This document shows positions 44,104 to 54,317 of a stretch of 64,000 nucleotides of DNA, one piece after another. The notes below the pieces were generated by a model. The model saw only the letters and a program-made list of their open reading frames with translations. It was not told where the DNA came from and did no database searches. This stretch comes from Megaustenia siamemsis (Eukaryota; Mollusca; Gastropoda; Stylommatophora; Ariophantidae). The translations under genes and the position numbers were made by a program. The stretch lies in assembly GCA_032433765.1 (NCBI GenBank), contig JAVIAB010000008.1, positions 39,389,679 through 39,453,678 on the forward strand, read 5' to 3'. Every line of letters starts with the position of its first letter. Position 1 is the first letter of the stretch.

Positions 44104-44872
44104 CTAGTCGCGGGAACGCTCTCCATCATCACTTAGTATCGGGTCTGTTGAGGAGGGCAGTGTCTCGTATTCGTTTAAATAATCAACGAATCTAATGAAA
44201 TCTTCAAGATTATTGATTAAACGAGGGAACTCTGGAACAGCCGTGTTATTGAGGGACGCGTGGAAGAAGCGTAGATCACCACTCTCTCTGTGTCTGAGAA
44301 ATAAAATCGTGGCCATAGTTAATTTTAAAACAAGTTGTCTGACTATCAAACACATCCCTTAGAAGAGCTGACCAGTATGTGGTGAATGGGCGATCAGGTG
44401 AGTGGAAGAATGTATATGTGTAAACTGTTTTGCTGATAGTAGCGTGGGTGTTTATAGCAGACCAGTTTTGTTGATATACCGCTCGCACATCATCCGGCAA
44501 TATTGTTAAAGGGTCATCGTTCTTGTGTTTTTTACTTGGAGGTGAATGTTCTTTGTCTATCTTTTGTTTGGTCGCTGATGAAGGGACAATCGGTGGCGAT
44601 GAAGTTGGTGTTGCAGAAGGTGCCAGTGGTGAAGTGGGTGTTGTAGACGGTACCACTGGTGAAGGTTCTGTTGTAGAAACCGAATGTTTTAGTCTCATAT
44701 GGCTGGCTAAAGTACTTCGACTCGTATATGTACGTTGACAAATGGTACAAGCACGGCGTATAAGGCGATGTGCGGCCCGTATATGCTGAAGCATAGCTTG
44801 GCGCCGTTTAAACTGCTTTTGACACAATGGACACTGAGGTTCACCAGAAGATAGCTCATTATTAGAAAACAT
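44104..44872 (-). CDS. two-finger C2H2 protein of the palindromic element (left copy)
   Basis: ATG at 44872 directly follows TTTGTTTTTCTCCAG, a good splice acceptor, so an upstream exon is likely. Two C2H2 fingers with C-x2-C-x12-H-x4-H spacing: CPLCQKQFKRRQAMLQHIRA and CTICQRTYTSRSTLASHMRL. Then comes a Pro/Thr/Ser-rich linker (PTSPLAPSATPTSSPPIVPS), a basic patch (PPSKKHKNDD) and an unrecognised C-terminal domain (TVYTYTFFHSPDRPFTTYWS). The frame stops at 44276 (SQTQREW); the neighbouring frame to 44104 continues with DLRFFHASLNNTAVPEFPRL, suggesting a frameshift or intron there. It may bind the element's ends or host DNA. Lies head-to-tail with the transposase. Confidence 0.7.
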
Positions 44873-45254
44873 CTGGAGAAAAACAAATACCCCTTTTGTC
44901 AACCATATTTAACATACCTAGTTTAAATACATTGAATAACAATCACAACGAGAATTAAAATAACTACTTTAAACAACCAATAAAAGGAAAACATACGACA
45001 AAAATGAAGGAATAATACATTCAACACTACTTACTACAGCTACTTTAAACACATTAATAAAACTGAAAACATTTTATCGATAAACCTTAACATACGATCT
45101 TTAAGAGAAAATAAAAATATTCCAACTTACAGTGTAAAATATAGTCTCAACACAATCCGCTAGATTGAACAGTAGTATGAAAATAACCTTCCTTGAATCA
45201 ACCAAAATTATAACACAAAAGCTCCCATGAGACTAAATTAAATATAACCTGGTA

Positions 45255-45510
45255 ACAAATGAATAACTTATTATCCAATTAACAAGTGACTATACCAACA
45301 TCGACTGATATTTGGATAAACCAATCAGCAAGTGAATATGCCTACATCGACTGATATCTGGATCAACCATTCAGAGAAGAGTATTGCTAAGGGAGGTGGA
45401 GCAAAGACATGACTGATATCTGGATTATCCTCTCAGAGAAGAGCATTAGTATGGGAGGCGGAGCAAAGAAATGACGGGCATCCAGATTAACCAATCAGTG
45501 AAGCGGGTTA
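45255..45510. promoter_or_regulatory. CCAAT-box cluster, left arm
   Basis: Repeated AACCAATCAG / TCTCAGAGAAGAG modules separated by CTGATATCTGGAT and GGAGGCGGAGCAAAG (GC-box-like). They lie upstream of the minus-strand zinc-finger and transposase genes and read ATTGGTT on that strand. Mirrored at 49925-50165. Confidence 0.5.
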
Positions 45511-46009
45511 ATGCATGTGTAACCACTAAGGCGTCTGTCGGATAATCGGTTGAGCCGAGAACTAGGTGATAAAATGTCAGCATTAGCCGAAGCATATGTA
45601 GTGCCTATCGGGACAGCGGGGATGGAGAGTAATGCGGGGTGGTGGTTTAATTGAACTCGCTTTGACCTCTGCGGCAATACCTGAGGAGTTCTACGACTCA
45701 ATTTTGAGCTCTGAATGTTATAATACCAATGTTTCCCACTTCAACGAATAACAGACAACATTAAAGGTGATTATTACAGCTCAGAAAATTTAGCACCAAA
45801 GACTTAGTTCCAAACCACACAAATCTCATCGCGTTCTCAAAAAGATGAACTGAAAGGCCTAAAAATCGAGTCCCAAAGTCGCATAAATTAGACACAAAAC
45901 ATCTAGAAGGTATATCCAACGTCCAAAAGACAAAATAATTTAACCACAAAACACAAAAATCTCGTCTCATATTAAACAAATTGAAAATGCAGGTTGTATA
46001 TTGAGTCAT

Positions 46010-46715
46010 AAGGGCTGTATGCCAGTTGTTGAGTGTGTCATGATGGTTGTACTGATGGCTGTATGTAGGTTGTCGAGTGTGTCATTAGGGCTGTATGTCG
46101 GTTGTCTAGTGTGTCTTCATGTGTGTAGGTAGGTTGTTTAGTGTAGCATGAGGGCTGTATGCAGGTTGTCGTGTGTGTTTTGATGGATGTATGCAGGTTG
46201 TCTAATGCGTAGTAATGTTTGTATGTAGGTTGTCTAGTGTGTCATGATGGCTGTACGTAGGTTGTCTAGTGTGTCGTGATGTCTATTTGTAGATTGTCTA
46301 GTGTGTCGTGTTAGCTGTATACTGGTTGTCTAGTGTGTCGTGATGTCTGTATGTAGGATGTCTAGTGTGCCGTGATATATGTATCTGTATACTGGTGGTC
46401 TAGTGTGTCATGATGGGTGTATGTAGGTTGTGTAGTGTGTCATGATGGTTGTAATGATGGCTGTATGTAGGTTGTCTAGTTTGTCATGATTGGTGTATGC
46501 CGGTTGTCTAGTGTGTCGTGATGGCTGTATTTAGGTTGTCTACTGTGGCATGATTGCTGTAGGTAGGTTATCTAGTGTGTCTTCATGGCTGTACACAGGT
46601 TGTCTTGAGTGTCGTAAAAGGTGTATGCCGGTTGTCTAGTGTGTCTGAATGGTTGTATGCAGGGATTGTGGTGTGTCATGATGTGTGTATGCATGATGTC
46701 TAGTATATCTTGATC
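46010..46715. repeat. ~32-bp tandem repeat, left arm
   Basis: About 21 diverged units with TAGTGTGTCATGATGGCTGT and ATGTAGGTTGTC. Inverted counterpart at 48360-49325. Confidence 0.9.
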
Positions 46716-47173
46716 TTCTCCTGATAATTTACTAAAAATAGATTTTGACCTATTATACAAACGAGATTCACAAATTATCGAGATTAGGTTATAGAAATAA
46801 GACGTGGATACTAAAAATTCATCTTATCGAAAATACGCTACTAAAGTAACATATTATAATATTATAGAACTAAGATAACGCTTACTTTTCATGTGTCTGA
46901 AGGCGCGAGACACGTTCGTCGTCAACAACTGTAAACCTATGTCTGATTTCAAGATTCACAGTGGTGTTACATTTACCACTAAAAACCCGCCCTGGCGAAT
47001 ATCGGTGAGGCAATTGGGTGGGGAGGGGGTGTGGAGGTGTTACTAAAAATAGAATTGACCTCTGATCCATTAACTGATGAGTTACTAAAAATAGATTTTG
47101 ACCTATGAAGCAATGCCCGAGGAGTTACCAAAAACATATTTGACATATGATGCAATACCAACGTGTCCACTTA

Positions 47174-47572
47174 TCAAATGAAATAGGCATTTACGACGGG
47201 CAAATGTTCGTCGAGACGAAAAATTTTTGCTACATAAAGGTCTACACGAACATGTTCAACAAATTTCCTTATATAATTAGTCTACCCGTGCCTGTAAATG
47301 CCATAAAAAAGTAAAGTACCCCCGTCACGCCAAGTGGCGTATAGGGAATATGGAGTTAGTGACCATATATTTTACAGACCTTCGGCACATGATTTTTGTG
47401 GTCGGTATTACGCCCGTGCCGCTTCACTTTCCCTGAAAAAATCAGGTACCCATTAAAGGCTGGGTGAACCCGGAAGCCCTCGGTTGGGATCGAACCCTAC
47501 CTTTTGTCCTTTGTTGTCCAGTTCAATAACCACTGAGCTATCGCGGACCTGTAAATGCCATACTTCACTACT
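47174..47572. mobile_element. short MITE with the same termini, between the palindrome arms
   Basis: GAAATAGGCATTTACGACGG at the left and TGTAAATGCCATACTTCACTACT-type end at the right (last 20: AAATGCCATACTTCACTACT) copy the big element's ends, including subterminal GGTCTACACGAACATG. Without the SINE and its duplicated target the unit is about 142 bp. The first five left-end bases have diverged, so no TSD can be assigned. Confidence 0.75.
47306..47547 (-). mobile_element. SINE family A inside the central MITE
   Basis: Near-complete reverse-orientation copy (ACGCCAAGTGGCGTATAGGG to CACTGAGCTATCGCGG). Perfect 15-bp TSDs CCTGTAAATGCCATA at 47291-47305 and 47548-47562, cut from the MITE's own right terminus. 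Confidence 0.95.
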
Positions 47573-47589
47573 AATTTTTAGTTGATTAT

Positions 47590-48015
47590 TTATGCAAATT
47601 TGATGCATGGGCGTGTCAAATACAAAGTTTGAGGTAAGCCTAGGGTGTAAGTTTACTATTTTTAACAGTTTCTTAGGCGTATCCCTAAAAAATGGTCAAG
47701 GGGTAAAATCATAAAAGTATTCTTTTCTGCAAATTCTTGATACAGGGATGTCAAAAGTAAAGTTTGGGGTAAGTCTAGAGGTTAAATTTACTATTTTTAA
47801 TAGTTTCATAGGCGTAGCCATCAAAAAGTGTTTGGGTGTAAAAATAATAAAAGTGCTTTTTTAAAGTAAATTCTTGATACGGGGATGTCTAAAAAAAAGT
47901 TTGAGGTAAGCCTAGAGTGTACATTTACTATTTTTATCGATTTCATAGGCGTATCCAGCAAAAATGGGTGAGGTAAGAAATATAAAAATACATTTTAAAG
48001 TAAATTCTTGATACG
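47590..48015. repeat. ~128-bp tandem repeat at the palindrome centre
   Basis: Three-plus units, each with TTGATACRGGGATGTC, AAAGTTTGAGGTAAGCCTAG, TTTACTATTTTTA and TTTCATAGGCGTATCC. The unit appears only between the two arms. Confidence 0.85.
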
Positions 48016-48359
48016 GTTGTCAGTTCTATTTTTAGTAACACCTCCACCCCCATTTCCCCACCGATAGGCGCCAGGGCGGGTTTTTAGTGGTAAATAAAAC
48101 ACCACTGTGAATCTTGAAATCAGACATAGGTTTACAGTTGACGACGAACGTGTCTCGCGCCTTCAGACACATGAAAAGTGTTATCTTTGTTCTTTAATAT
48201 TATAGTATGTTACTATAGTAACGTAATTACGAAAAGAAGAGTTGTATTATCCACGTGTTAATTTTTATAACCTAATTATGACAATTTGTGAATCGCGTTT
48301 GTATCATAAGTCAAAATTATTTTTAGTAACTTATAAGGTCAAAATCAAGATATATTAGA

Positions 48360-49325
48360 CATCCCGCATACAGACATCACGACACACTAGATACCCTGCA
48401 TACAGCCATCAAGACATACTAGACAACCTACATACAACTATCATGTCATGGTAGAAAACCTATATACAACCATCACGACACACTAGACAACCTACATACA
48501 GTCCTCATGCTACACTAGGCAATGTATATACAACCATCACGACACACTAGACAACCTACATACAACCATCAAGACATACTAGGCAACGGGCATACACCTG
48601 TCACGACAGACTAGGCAAGCTACATACAGCCATCAATACAACCATCATGACACACTAGACAACTTACATACACCCATCATGATACACTAGACAACCAGTA
48701 TACAGCTATCAAAACACAGTAGACAATCTACATACAGACATCAAAATACACTAGACACCCTGCATACATCCATCAATACACACTCGACAACCTGCATGCA
48801 GCCCTCATACTACACTAGACAACCTACCCACACCCATCAAGACACACTAGACAAACGGCACACACCCATCATGACACACTAGACAACCTACATATAGACA
48901 TCACGACACACTAGACAACCTACGTACAGCCATCAAGGCACACGAGACAACCGGCATACACCCATCATGACACATTACACAACATACATACAGACATCAC
49001 GACACACTAGACAACAAGTATACAGCTATCACGACGCACTAGACAATCTACATATAGACATTACGACACACTAGACAACCTACGTACAGCCATCAAGTCA
49101 CACTAGACAACCGGCATACAGCCATCATGACACACTAGACAAGCTGCATACATCCATCAAGACACAGTCGACAACTTGCATACAGCCCTCATTCTGCATT
49201 AGACAATCTACCTACACCCATCAAGACACACTATACAACCGGCATAGAGCCCCCATGACACACTCGACAACCTACATACAGCCATCAAATCAATCATCAT
49301 GACACACTAGACAACCTGCAATTTC
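48360..49325. repeat. ~32-bp tandem repeat, right arm
   Basis: About 30 units of ACACACTAGACAACCTACAT ACAGCCATCATG, the reverse complement of the left-arm array at 46010-46715. Unit number differs between arms. Confidence 0.9.
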
Positions 49326-49789
49326 AACTTTTTTACTATGAGACGAAATTTTTGTGTTTTGTGGTTAAATTATTTTGTCTTTTGGGCTTTGGATATACCT
49401 TCTAGATGTTTTGTGTCTAATTTATGCGACTTTGGGACTCGATTTTTGGGCTTTTCAGTTCATCTTTTTGAGAACGCGATGAAATTTGTGGGGTTTGGAA
49501 CTACGTTTTCTGACCTGTAATGATCACCTTTACTGTTGTCTGTCATTTGTTGAAGTGATAAAGAAATGGAACTCCAAAGTCTAAGCTTTTCGTGGGTTTG
49601 GGAGTAACGTTTTGGTCTTTGGTGCTAAATTTTTCTGAGCTGTAATAATCACCTTTAATGATGTTTGTTATTCGTTGAAGTGGGAAACATTGGTATTACA
49701 TCATTCAGAGCTCAAAAAGGGTAAATAGAACTCCTCAGGTATTGCAGCAGGGGTCAAAGCGAGTTCGAGTAACCCTTACCCCATATTAC

Positions 49790-49820
49790 CCCTACCCCCC
49801 CCACCCCCCCCCCCCCCACC
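49790..49820. repeat. C-rich run, G-quadruplex-prone on the minus strand
   Basis: CCCCTACCCCCCCCACCCCC and more C; the mirrored left-arm position (about 45630) has only GCGGGGTGGTGG, so the run expanded in the right arm. Confidence 0.7.
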
Positions 49821-49924
49821 GCTGACCCGACAGGCACTACATATGATTCGGCTAATGCTACCACCATCCCTAGTTCTCGGTACCATCAATTACCCGACAG
49901 ACGTCCTAGTGGTTACACATGCAT

Positions 49925-50165
49925 TAACCCGCTTCGCTGATTGGTTAATCTGGAAGCCCATCATTTCTTTGCTCCGCGTCCCATACTAATGCTCTTCTCT
50001 GATTGGTTAATCCATAGGTCAGTCATGTCTTTGCTCCGCCTCCTATTGCAATACTCTTCTTTGATTGGTTGATCCAGATATCAGTCGATTTGGCATAGTC
50101 ACTTGCTGATTGGTTTAGCCAGGTATCAGTCGATATTGGTATAGTGACTTGCTGATTGGATAATT
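49925..50165. promoter_or_regulatory. CCAAT-box cluster, right arm
   Basis: Mirror of 45255-45510: CTGATTGGTTAATCTGG, TTTGATTGGTTGATCC, CTGATTGGTTTAGCC and CTGATTGGATAATT, upstream of the plus-strand zinc-finger copy at 50557. Confidence 0.5.
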
Positions 50166-50556
50166 TATTAATTTGTTACCAGGTTATATTTAAACTAGTC
50201 TCATGGGAGCTTTTATGTTATAATTTTGGTTGATTCAAGGAAGGTTATTTTCATACTACTGTTCAGTCTAGCGGATTGTGTTGAGACTATATTTTACTGT
50301 AAGTTAGAATAATTTTATTTTCTCTAAAAGATCGTATGTTAAGGCTTATCGATAAACATTTTTCAGTTTTATTAATGTGTTTAAAGTAGCTGTAGTAAGT
50401 AGTGTTGAATATATTATTCCTTCATTTTTGTCGTATGTTTTCCTTTTATTGGTTGTTTCAAGTAGTTATTTTAAGTCTCGTTGTGATTGCTATTCAATGT
50501 ATTTAAACTAGGTATGTTAAATATGGTTGACAAAAGGGGTATTTGTTTTTCTCCAG

Positions 50557-50934
50557 ATGGTTTCTAATAATGAGCTATCTTCTGGTGAACCTCAGTGTCC
50601 ATTGAATCCAAAGCAGTTTAAACGGCGCCAAGCTATGCTTCAACCTATACGGGCCGCACATTGCCTATACGCCATGCTTGTATCATTTGTCAACATACGT
50701 ATACGAAGTTCTTTAGCCAGCCATATGAGACTAAAACATTCGGTTTCTACAACCGAACCTTCACCAGTGGTACCGTCTACAACACCCACTTCACCACTGG
50801 CACCTTCTGCAACACCAACTTCATCGCCACCGATTGTCCCTTCATCAGCGACCAAACAAAAGATAGACGAAGAACATTCACCTCCAAGTAAAAAACACAA
50901 GGACGATGACCCTTTTAGCAACATTGCTGGATGA
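50557..50934 (+). pseudogene. decayed zinc-finger gene, right-arm copy
   Basis: Mirror of the left copy up to the deletion point. The first finger has lost its second Cys (CPLNPKQFKRRQAMLQPIRA) and a His (QPIRA); the second finger is scrambled before SSLASHMRLKHSVSTTEPSP. The linker is intact, then the frame ends at FSNIAG beside the 50968 breakpoint. Not a functional DNA-binding protein. Confidence 0.85.
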
Positions 50935-50983
50935 TTTGCAAGCTGTATATCAACAAAACTGGTCAGCTCATATATATATATAT

Positions 50984-51370
50984 GGAGAGAGAGCAAACCA
51001 CTACCACCAAGGAACAAGGTAGAGATAACATCGGCTTTCCTCGCTTTTTAAAATCAATACAACACACTATTTATTTACAAGCATAACCCTGCCCTGAGGA
51101 AGTGAGACAACATTCAGCCAGAAAGAAAAAAAACAAATGAACCTACACTCAGGCGAGGAACACACCTTATGGTCATCGCTCATGGTGTAACCTACGCTCA
51201 CCGAGGTCACGCTATGTCGATCGGTCGGTCCGTTTTACTGTGTGTATGCTTCGTGTATACTTTTATATAAGGAAAAACGCAACTGCGTGTATACTTTTTA
51301 TATAGAGAATAATGCAGCATTTTCTGCGTTTACGGATATTTACGCGTCGTAAATGCCGTATATCACTACT
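50984..51370 (-). repeat. outer terminal inverted repeat, right
   Basis: Mirror of 41326-41686. It is slightly longer because of a local duplication around TATATAAAAGTATACACG. The inner edge GGAGAGAGAGC joins an (AT)n run at 50968-50983. Confidence 0.9.
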
Positions 51371-51411
51371 TACGTCACTGAGCCTGACGTGGGTACTTTA
51401 TTTATTTTTTT
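51371..51411 (+). mobile_element. SINE family A, right part
   Basis: 3' end of the SINE interrupted at 41325, starting with the duplicated TACGTC and ending in a (TTTA)n-like tail. Its presence exactly at the far border of the palindromic element fixes that border. Confidence 0.85.
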
Positions 51412-52384
51412 TTTAACCTATGTTGGATGCTGTTTTACAGAGCAACATTCCTCGTGGCTGAATCTGCCAATATTGGATAGACAGAACCAACTGCAGAATG
51501 AACAAGATCCATTTGTAGTGCCTGGCCTCATCTCCTCTCTGATTCTTTTGCCCTCTGATTTTGACTTAATCACTTCTTTTAATGTTACTGTGTCGTTGTT
51601 TTATTGTAATTCTCCTGACATCTGACCTGATACCAGACAGTTTATTTCACTGATAGAAAATTACTCAATGAAGCCCTTCAACAATCCTTAAGTCATAAAT
51701 AAATAATTCCTCTATATTAATCTAATAAAACACTATAATACATTTTCAAAATATTTTTCAAGCATTTAAAACTTATATATAGAAGGACATTTTTACACTT
51801 TAAAACTTATTTCTAACAAGATGAATTGAAACACGATGTTATAAATCCAAGGACAAACCACTTCACAAAATGAAATAGAAAATTATGAAATGCAAAACAG
51901 TTTACTGAAATGTCATTATAATCACGCGCGTTTATAATGGTTCAGTAGACAATCACGGGTCGGTCTTATGTCGTTCCACGTCTGTCCGGTATATTTTTTA
52001 AACTTTCGTGCCACGTCTATGCTCAATACTTCCTGTGAACACGTATCTTTCATTCTCTAGTATTCTCTATTCCTCTTTCTTTCTCTCTGTAGTATTCTTT
52101 CTTTTTATTTTACTTTTTAATCTTACCTCCTCCCCCCCCCTTTTTTTTCTCTCTGTTATACGCGGATCTCACTGTGTCAGTATATTTATTGATATTCGTA
52201 TGTATCGTCATTATTTCAGTATCAATGTTGATCCGTGTATTGCTTACAATCAGAATAAAAAATCTACCAAAATACTCAGCGATTTAAACATTTAAATATT
52301 AAAATAATGTTTCATATAAATCAAAATAAAGTGAATTTGATTATATTGTTTTACTAAGTCGATAAGCCAGCAAAATTGAGCCTG
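51412..52384. other. no gene seen
   Basis: AT-rich sequence right of the split SINE. Short frames are unsupported. Confidence 0.5.
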
Positions 52385-53029
52385 AGATCAATCATGAAAA
52401 GACTAAAGTCATGAACAGTTTAATTCCAACAGGTGACAAAATATACATGGAAAACAAACCAGTGGAAGAGATCGATCACTTTATCTATCTTGGAAGAATC
52501 AGAATGGCTAAAGCAGCAATGTCTTTCAGAAGCCTTGAAAAGTTATGGAAATCAAAACTCATCAGCACAAACACAAAACTTAGGCTATTCAAATCAAATG
52601 TACTATCAACCCTTACGTATGCGTGTGAAAGCTGGAAAACAACAAGAGATATAGAAACAAAGTTGAACGCATTCGAAAATAAATGTCTAAGGAAAATACT
52701 TGGTATAGCATGGAACGAATTCAAAACAAACGAGGAAATTAGAGAAATCGCCAATCAACCACTAATATCTTCAGTAATAAAGAAAAGACGATGGTCATAC
52801 GTTGGACATGTGATGAGAAGAGATAATAATCGAATAGCAAAGCAAGCCCTCATATGGGAAACAACAGGTAAAAGAAAAAGAGGAAGACTCAGGGAGACGC
52901 TGAGAAGAACATCGATGAGAGAGGCAAGAGCAGCAGGAATCGGCTCCCTCAATGGGATAGAACTGCTTGCACAGAACAGAGACAGATGGCGAGATTTGAT
53001 AAAATATCTTTAAAAGAAAACTGCTAGAA

Positions 53030-53065
<36 letters not shown>

Positions 53066-53130
53066 CATATAGGAGAAGATGTATCATGCATGGTCTACGC
53101 CCTATGGGCCGGTTACGGCTCGAAAGGTCA
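52385..53130 (+). mobile_element. LINE 3' end with intact C-terminal ORF and A-tail
   Basis: The 200-codon frame 52411-53013 is followed by AAAACTGCTAGAAC, a 35-bp A-run (53028-53062), then ATGCATGGTCTACGCCCTAT GGGCC and a (GATA)n end near 53148. This subfamily is distinct from the RTE copies with (GAT)n tails. Confidence 0.75.
52411..53013 (+). pseudogene. C-terminal post-RT region of a LINE ORF2
   Basis: Reads DHFIYLGRIRMAKAAMSFRS, KLRLFKSNVLSTLTYACESW, FENKCLRKILGIAWNEFKTN, RRWSYVGHVMRRDNNRIAKQ and NRDRWRDLIKYL. YACESW and GHVMR blocks are standard after the RT thumb in RTE/CR1-like LINEs. The frame is open for 200 codons, so the copy is relatively young, but RT and endonuclease are missing and YLG...I has a deletion after YLGR. 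Confidence 0.8.
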
Positions 53131-53149
53131 ATAGATAGATAGATAGAAG

Positions 53150-53862
53150 TCGATAAATTAATATTTATTAACAGCCTTAATAGCTTAAAGACAGAAGTAA
53201 AGGTAACAACAAAGAAAAAGACATCACCTCAGGGCAAAATAATGACAAGTGGAACAATATTAAAACAGTTAAATGAATTTAAATATTTGGGAACTTTGTT
53301 AACCTCATACGGAAGATGTACAACAGAGGTGAGATGCAGAATGGCTCAGGCAAAAGCAGCTTTCCAATAAATTAGGAAGATACTGTGAAATCCATTTTTG
53401 ACAATAGAAACAAGGAAAATAAGTTCTTAAATGTTACGTAGAGCCAGCCATAACATATGGATGTGAATCATTAACACAGGACAACAGATACGGAAATTAC
53501 TGGAGTTATAGAAATGTGGTTTTACAGAAGAATGGTGGGAATACCATGGACAGCTAAGAAGAGTAATGAAAACGTTCTGAAAGAGGCCAAAGCAAAAAGA
53601 GATCTAATTTCTAATATTAGGAAGAAACAATCAACATTCTTTGGCCATGAAGATAACAGCTGAAATATATTGTAACAACAGGAAAAATTGAGGGACGACG
53701 ATATAGAGGGAAGCAAAGACAGAAGATACCAGACAGCTTGATAGAATGGCTTGGCAGAAAGTTAACAACATAAATGATAATTAACTGTAAAGATCGAAAG
53801 TTGTGGAGAGACATGATCACCTACGTCAGCATGCCCGGTACTTGATGATGATGATGAAGTAA
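53150..53862 (+). mobile_element. RTE-like LINE 3' end, third subfamily
   Basis: EFKYLGTLLTSYGRCTTEVR and CRMAQAKAAFQ, then a tail in broken frames, ending CACCTACGTCAGCATGCCCG and (ATG)n. Sister of 19863-20446 and 57145-58375. A further scrap of the same subfamily is at 53905-53966. Confidence 0.85.
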
Positions 53863-53970
53863 ATAAATAAATGTGGTTGCAACAGATTATATAAATGGTA
53901 TGTCAATATAACAATCATCATTTTTTTGTCCTCGTAATGAGAAGGGAACAGGTGGATTACATTGTAAAGT

Positions 53971-54215
53971 AAAAAAGTAACGAGCCCCCGTCATTTTTAT
54001 AGGGAACATGATGTTAGTGACTATAATTACAGACCTTCAGCACATGATTTTAGAGGTAATGTGGTCGGTATTACGCCAGTGCCGCTTTACTTTCCCTGAA
54101 AAAATTCGGAACCCATTTAAGGCTGCGTGAACCCGGAAGCCTTCGGTTGGGATCGAAACCTACCGCTTGTCCTTTGTAGTCCAGTTCACTAACCACTGAG
54201 CTATCGCGGCTCTCT
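53971..54215 (-). mobile_element. SINE family A
   Basis: Reverse orientation with GCCGCTTTACTTTCCCTGAA, AACCCATTTAAGGCTGCG, GATCGAAACCTACC (B-box region) and CACTGAGCTATCGCGG. An imperfect TTACAATAAAGTG / TTACATTGTAAAGT pair flanks it. Confidence 0.85.
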
Positions 54216-54317
54216 ACACTATTTAATTACAATAAAGTGTCCGTACAAAACGAGAAACACAACATTGCTAAAAACAGGATTGGTTGATTGGCTGGTAAAT
54301 TAGTGAATTGATTAGTT

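Larger units (their letters stand above)
41326..51370. mobile_element. 10.0-kb palindromic foldback-like DNA element
   Basis: The left end AGTAGTGAAATACGGCATTT and right end ...AAATGCCGTATATCACTACT are inverted repeats. Left arm 41326-~47057 and right arm ~48020-51370 mirror each other apart from a 2.77-kb segment (41687-44455) missing from the right arm, where an (AT)7 stretch replaces it. Mirrored items: outer arm 361/387 bp, zinc-finger gene, CCAAT cluster, an open frame (45761-46009 and 49338-49520, sharing VLWLNYFVFW), ~32-bp tandem repeats and the edge AGTAACACCTCCAC. The transposase is only in the left arm. A 6-bp imperfect TSD (TACGCC/TACGTC) and a split SINE show it occupies one target site. 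Structure resembles foldback elements; the exact superfamily is uncertain. Confidence 0.85.

Noticed and set aside
41326..51370. Polinton/Maverick or Helitron identity for the 10-kb element
   Set aside because: No polymerase B, integrase, capsid-like or Rep/helicase motifs are visible. The termini and the DDE gene point elsewhere.
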